From contig NZ_RHNY01000002.1 in assembly GCF_003946345.1 (NCBI RefSeq), positions 62,001-126,000 of the forward strand: a DNA stretch of 64,000 nt, written 5' to 3'. This DNA is from Levilactobacillus tongjiangensis. GTDB taxonomy: Bacteria; Bacillota; Bacilli; Lactobacillales; Lactobacillaceae. Numbering within the stretch: the stretch's first letter is position 1; each line of letters opens with the position of its first letter. The notes under the pieces were generated by a model. It was given only the letters and a program-made list of their open reading frames with translations, did no database searches and was not told the DNA's origin. Of this stretch, positions 59,966 through 64,000 are shown piece by piece. The position numbers and the translations under genes were made by a program.

Positions 59966-60172
59966 GTTACTCCCACCTTTTTGACAGTTTCTATCTATTA
60001 TAGCTGATTAGTCCTTAAAATTCGACCGTCGTTCCCCCAAACTTTCCTTGCGTTTTCGCAAAATTAAAGCAGGTTTCTCCCCTAAACGTTGAAAAAATGC
60101 TAGAATTAAGGCTTGGATATTCAATAGTACGATATTAAAAAAATCTTGTCGTGATTAAGGAGCGAAATGTTC

Positions 60173-61522
60173 ATGTCATTCAGAAGCGGCTTTGCCACCT
60201 TCGCCGGGAAATCCTCTTACTGGTTTCTCCACACATTTCTACACGGAGGGAGTTCCCTCCCCGGAAAAATTACGTTAAAGCTTGACCCCAACATTCTGAA
60301 AAGTCTGGGTGCCAAGTATGATGTTATTGTTATTACGGGAACTAACGGAAAAACGCTGACCACCGCACTGACGGTCTCCGTCCTCCACGAAAAATACCCC
60401 ACTATTCTGACAAACCCGACCGGTTCTAACATGGAACAAGGAATCGTAACCACCTTCCTGAATGCTAAGAACCCCAAGACTGGGCGTCCATTGGCCGTAT
60501 TAGAGGTCGATGAAGCTAACGTTATCAAGGTTACCCAATACATTGAACCTAAGGCCTTCGTCTTCACCAATATCTTCCGAGACCAGATGGACCGTTATGG
60601 TGAAATCTACACCACTTTCCAGAAAATTTTGGACGGCGTCGCCCTGGCCCCCAACGCAACGATCATTGCTAATGGTGATTCACCTATTTTTCACTCTAAA
60701 GAGTTGCCTAATCCCATTCAGTATTATGGGTTCGATAACGAGCCGGATGGTGACTTCAAGGCTAAACCCAACACAGACGGTGTGTTATGCCCCAACTGTG
60801 AACACATTTTGCACTATCATTCATTGACCTATAGTAATCAAGGGAAGTACTTCTGCCCTAACTGTGGTTTCTCTCGGCCAGAGTTGACCTACCGATTGAC
60901 CAAATTAGGCGAACAAACGCCCACGTCTTCGGAATTTGACGTCGACAACCATCCCTTCAAGATTCAGGTTGGAGGAACTTATAACATCTACAACGCACTC
61001 GCAGCCTACTCAGTGGGTCGCTTCATGGGCGTTGAGCCCGATTTGATTGCCAAGGCATTTGATACGAACGAACAGGTCTTTGGTCGACAAGAAGTCATCG
61101 ACGTTGATGGCAAACATGTGACCATCATCTTAGTTAAAAATCCCGTTGGCTTAGACCAAGTCCTGCACATGATTGGCACGGACACCCACCCCTTCTCATT
61201 GGTTGGCCTGCTCAACGCCAACTATGCGGACGGCATCGACACCAGCTGGATCTGGGACGGTGACTTTGAACAGCTGACCAACCGTGAAATTCCAACCGTT
61301 ATTACTGGTGGTGAACGCTATAAAGACATTACCTTCCGGTTGAAAGTGGCGGGGATTCCAGACGAGAACCACATCGTGGAACCCGACTTAGAAAAGGTGG
61401 TCGACCAAATTAAACAGGTCTCCACCGATCACGTTTACGTACTGGCCACCTACACGGCAATGCTTCAGTTACGAAAGATTTTGGCCTCAAAGGGCTACAT
61501 CAAGGAGGGACTCGGCGTATGA
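60173..61522 (+). CDS. murT: Lipid II isoglutaminyl synthase, glutamine-dependent, MurT subunit
   Basis: 449 aa from 60173; an ATG two codons upstream (60167) is only 4 bases from AAGGAG, while homologues begin MSxRSxFATxxGKSSYWFL. Mur-ligase core with VIVITGTNGKTLTTALTVSVL, a Cys4 zinc ribbon (CPNCEHILHYH ... YFCPNCG) and a C-terminal DUF1727 domain. With GatD it amidates the D-Glu of lipid II to D-iGln. It overlaps gatD by four bases. Confidence 0.97.
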   Translation: MSFRSGFATFAGKSSYWFLHTFLHGGSSLPGKITLKLDPNILKSLGAKYDVIVITGTNGKTLTTALTVSVLHEKYPTILTNPTGSNMEQGIVTTFLNAKNPKTGRPLAVLEVDEANVIKVTQYIEPKAFVFTNIFRDQMDRYGEIYTTFQKILDGVALAPNATIIANGDSPIFHSKELPNPIQYYGFDNEPDGDFKAKPNTDGVLCPNCEHILHYHSLTYSNQGKYFCPNCGFSRPELTYRLTKLGEQTPTSSEFDVDNHPFKIQVGGTYNIYNALAAYSVGRFMGVEPDLIAKAFDTNEQVFGRQEVIDVDGKHVTIILVKNPVGLDQVLHMIGTDTHPFSLVGLLNANYADGIDTSWIWDGDFEQLTNREIPTVITGGERYKDITFRLKVAGIPDENHIVEPDLEKVVDQIKQVSTDHVYVLATYTAMLQLRKILASKGYIKEGLGV

Positions 61523-62223
61523 CCTACGAATTAAACGTCGCTCATCTCTATGGCGACCTCATGAACACTTACGGGGATGTCGGTAATATTTTGGCACTTA
61601 ACTACTATGCCAAACAAATGGACGTTAAGCTGAACGTTAAAATTGTCAGCTTGGAAGAAGATTTTAAAGCCGCCGATTACGACCTCGCCTTCTTTGGCGG
61701 TGGCCAAGACTTTGAACAAACCATCGTCTCCCAAGACATTCAGACGAAAAAAGCTGAGCTGACTGAGTTCATCGAGTCAGACGGTCCCCTGTTGGCCATC
61801 TGTGGGGGCTTCCAGTTATTGGGCCACTACTATATCGGTGCTGACGGTGAAAAGCTGCCTGGTATTGGGGCGCTTGACCACTATACCGACAAGCAAGACA
61901 ACCACCGATTTATTGGGGATATTGTCATTAAGAATCAAGAAACCGGCGAAACCTATCACGGTTTTGAAAACCATCAGGGAATTACCTTCCTAGGTAAAGG
62001 TGAACGACCTCTAGGCAACGTGGTATCTGGTAAAGGAAATAACGGTGAGGATGGCACAGAAGGCGCCATTTACAAGAACGTCTACTGCTCCTACTTCCAC
62101 GGTCCAATCCTGACCCGGAACGGTGACATTGCCAAGCACCTCTTGGTGGCCGCCCTCAAGCGTAAATATCCGGATGCCGACCTTTCTCAACAAGCAGCTT
62201 TACCAATTCCAGCAACGTTTTAA
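61519..62223 (+). CDS. gatD: Lipid II isoglutaminyl synthase, glutaminase subunit GatD
   Basis: 234 aa. Class I glutamine amidotransferase (CobB/CobQ-like) with the nucleophile cysteine in LLAICGGFQLLGHYY and a late histidine in CSYFHGPIL. It supplies ammonia to MurT. ATGA overlap with murT shows translational coupling. Confidence 0.97.
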   Translation: MTYELNVAHLYGDLMNTYGDVGNILALNYYAKQMDVKLNVKIVSLEEDFKAADYDLAFFGGGQDFEQTIVSQDIQTKKAELTEFIESDGPLLAICGGFQLLGHYYIGADGEKLPGIGALDHYTDKQDNHRFIGDIVIKNQETGETYHGFENHQGITFLGKGERPLGNVVSGKGNNGEDGTEGAIYKNVYCSYFHGPILTRNGDIAKHLLVAALKRKYPDADLSQQAALPIPATF

Positions 62224-62227
62224 CAAA

Positions 62228-62270
62228 AACCACTCCAGCAGATTGTAATAGTCTGCCGAAGTGGTTTTTT
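62228..62270 (+). terminator. Terminator after gatD
   Basis: AACCACT/AGTGGTT outer and GCAGA/TCTGC inner stem, followed by T run. Confidence 0.85.
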
Positions 62271-62304
62271 TAATTACGATGATAATGTCTAAGTTACAAC
62301 CCGT

Positions 62305-63429
62305 TTACTGACGCTTTTTAAAGACTGAAATAAACGCAAATACTGTGACAACGATGCAACCAATAATCGTGATCCAAGCGCTAATACCATATCCAGCACT
62401 AAAGAACGAGTTGGAAACACCTCCACCTATTTCATTGTAAAGTTCACTAAACAGCAAAATATACACGATATCATTGATGATGGCTATCACAATGTTAATA
62501 ATCCGAGCTATCCGACTTGGCAAAATACCCAGGACTAACGTCACAATTGGCAATACCGTCAAAATAACCAACAGCGTCATGGCATTTTGACTAAAGTAAT
62601 TTCCGAATTGTAACGCCTTGGCCAAGCTCACACTGGTTGAATTGCCGAAGAAACTTTCAGAGGCTTGGAAATAAGGTCCCACGTAAATGGACCCCAAAAC
62701 AGCTAAGGAACCTAAAACGACCATAATTTCGGTCAATCCCATGGTCAGACTGCCCTGGTTCGTTGGCGCTGCCATACCGGCCTGTCCGTTACTTGGTTGC
62801 GTTCCCGTAGCTGTTGATTGCTTAAAGGTCGACGCTGTCTTTGCCTGGATGTTCTGATTGAACTGTGTCCGATACTCTGGATCTTGATAATAGCGGTTTA
62901 CTTTTTGTTCAAATCTGGTAGCTCCAGTGCCATAAATGCCAGCGACAAGGTACAAAATAACCAGCAACAAGAGAATTAGCCACCACACAATGTGGGCCGC
63001 TGTGAATGTAAATAATAGAAATAATACCAAGACGCCTAACCCGGCAGTCACCAGGTTGTTATGAATCCACACACCAATATGGCCCAAGTTGGTCAAATTC
63101 AGCATCAGTTCCTGATTCCCTGTATGGGTCACCTGACCACTCGTTGCTTGCGGATTAGCCGTAGCCTGTGACATTGACTCCCGAGTAGCTTGTGGTTGCT
63201 CCACCTGTTCGTTAGCTTGTGATTGGGCCACCGTAGCTTGTCCAGCGGTATTCTGTGCCACGGTTGCTTGTGGCTGTGATTGCTGGGGTTGCTCTGCTTT
63301 TGGTTGAGATTGCGGCGTTGGTTGGTTCTCACGAACTAAGCTATGCCCACATTGCGGACAAAACTTTCCGTGTTCGACGTTTTCTCGACCACACTGTGAA
63401 CAGAACCGCAGCAAGGTTTGATTATCCAT
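62305..63429 (-). CDS. Zinc-ribbon membrane protein (DUF6574-like)
   Basis: 374 aa, ATG with AAAAGGGGAAG upstream. N-terminal zinc ribbon CSQCGRENVEHGKFCPQCGHS, then a Q, P, A and T rich linker (about 35-105) and five or six membrane segments in the rest, with a second low-complexity loop. Function unknown; this family is common in lactobacilli. Convergent with gatD. Confidence 0.8.
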   Translation of the reverse strand: MDNQTLLRFCSQCGRENVEHGKFCPQCGHSLVRENQPTPQSQPKAEQPQQSQPQATVAQNTAGQATVAQSQANEQVEQPQATRESMSQATANPQATSGQVTHTGNQELMLNLTNLGHIGVWIHNNLVTAGLGVLVLFLLFTFTAAHIVWWLILLLLVILYLVAGIYGTGATRFEQKVNRYYQDPEYRTQFNQNIQAKTASTFKQSTATGTQPSNGQAGMAAPTNQGSLTMGLTEIMVVLGSLAVLGSIYVGPYFQASESFFGNSTSVSLAKALQFGNYFSQNAMTLLVILTVLPIVTLVLGILPSRIARIINIVIAIINDIVYILLFSELYNEIGGGVSNSFFSAGYGISAWITIIGCIVVTVFAFISVFKKRQ

Positions 63430-63616
63430 CTAGTATCTTCCCCTTTTATACATTTTATTTTTGAACTACCTTCTAAGTATAAAATACCTGGACATCGTTT
63501 AGCTACAGTTTTATTCACATTCCTTAATCATTTCGTCTGTAAGCGATTTCCATTCAAAAAAAGTACGTGGTTCTTAATATTGACAGTCGAAAAATTGCTA
63601 GTTTAAACAAACAATC

Positions 63617-63646
63617 AGGGCCTGGAACAAAAATTCCAGGCCCTTT
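63617..63646. terminator. Terminator hairpin between the beta-lactamase-family gene and the zinc-ribbon gene
   Basis: GGGCCTGGAA/TTCCAGGCCC with a short A-rich loop; TTTT on plus, a weaker T-rich tail on minus. The minus-strand gene starting beyond the window is the likely user. 63430-63616 holds no gene. Confidence 0.7.
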
Positions 63647-63695
63647 TACGCTCCGACCAGATATGTATCTAGTCGAAACCTGTACTAGAAGGTAA

Positions 63696-64000
63696 TTATT
63701 TTTCAGCTAAATAGGTCCCAATGACGGCATTTCGCTGATCGAGGTAAACTTCATTGGGTGCATCTGGATGGATGCGATTTGACAGAAATACCATGGCTTG
63801 TTGCTGCTGAGGGTCCAGCACCAAATAGGTCCCAGTGAAACCCGAATGCCAGATAATTCGATGTGGCTGTGGCCACTGTGTCCCAGCTAATGCCCAACCA
63901 AGGGACCGACCCGCGGTCCCAGTAGGCGTCCAGTCGGTAGTCAATTGGTGAACCCAGTCTGGCGGTAATACACTAGCAACCTGTTCAGGATTCAGATAGG
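63696..64000 (-). CDS. Beta-lactamase-family serine hydrolase, N-terminal part beyond the window
   Basis: The frame is open to the window edge, so only the last about 101 residues are seen (it reads YLNPEQVASVLPPDWVHQL at the edge). The piece has HSGFTGTYLVLDP, the KTG-box equivalent (H-S/T-G) of class C beta-lactamase/penicillin-binding-protein-like hydrolases, then VFLSNRIHPD and a conserved end. The catalytic SxxK lies outside the window. Probably an esterase or muropeptide hydrolase. Confidence 0.85.
   Translation of the reverse strand, partial: YLNPEQVASVLPPDWVHQLTTDWTPTGTAGRSLGWALAGTQWPQPHRIIWHSGFTGTYLVLDPQQQQAMVFLSNRIHPDAPNEVYLDQRNAVIGTYLAEK

Overview
The window looks like a chromosomal core segment of a Lactobacillaceae species. 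The support is a low-GC Gram-positive gene order, good Shine-Dalgarno sites with frequent GTG/TTG starts, T-box leaders, a LexA box upstream of recA, an ATP synthase operon without a visible atpI, and a D-Ala ligase of the type that makes D-Ala-D-Lac. A heterofermentative lactobacillus such as Levilactobacillus is my best guess, but genus is inference. I see no prophage, IS element, CRISPR array, tRNA or rRNA. Most genes are on the minus strand, in many short operons.

Layout. 1-9460: ymdB (cut by the window edge), rny, recA, cinA, pgsA, rodZ and the M16 pair yfmH/yfmF. 9461-12513: an amino-acid ABC transporter behind a T-box leader with a duplicated antitermination half. 12524-18686: minD, minC, mreD, mreC, mreB, radC, folC (cell shape, division-site selection, folate). 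18937-27324: valS with its T-box, tpx, the thiI/cysteine desulfurase pair, ezrA. 27515-30056: a free-methionine sulfoxide reductase, rpsD with a structured leader, and two small secreted proteins. 30073-35017: an AI-2E family exporter, DUF1054, yueI-like, rarA, a 6S/Lacto-usp RNA candidate, a small membrane protein and a universal stress protein. 35153-45290: an XRE regulator, membrane-fused GDPD, ddl, DUF2785, SPFH, GcvH-like, rodA, DUF2969, yidD, mbl and then murA. 46638-54837: ywzB-like, atpCDGAHFEB (reverse order on this strand), upp. 54931-64000: glyA, tsaC, prmC, prfA, tdk, then murT-gatD on plus, a zinc-ribbon membrane protein and a truncated beta-lactamase-family gene.

Functionally the window is dominated by envelope and shape genes (rodZ, mreBCD, mbl, rodA, minCD, ezrA, murA, ddl, murT-gatD) and by translation genes (valS, rpsD, prfA, prmC, tsaC, thiI).

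The most unusual material is non-coding. (1) Three diverged copies of a 150-170 nt element (22631-22795, 44757-44920, 45013-45153) share short conserved words and the same fold, with different sequences in paired arms. This looks like a structured RNA or structured interspersed repeat that I cannot name. (2) The ABC-transporter leader has one decoding stem but two T-box/terminator modules. (3) A 6S-like RNA lies between rarA and the hypothetical-gene/usp pair, as described for the Lacto-usp motif.
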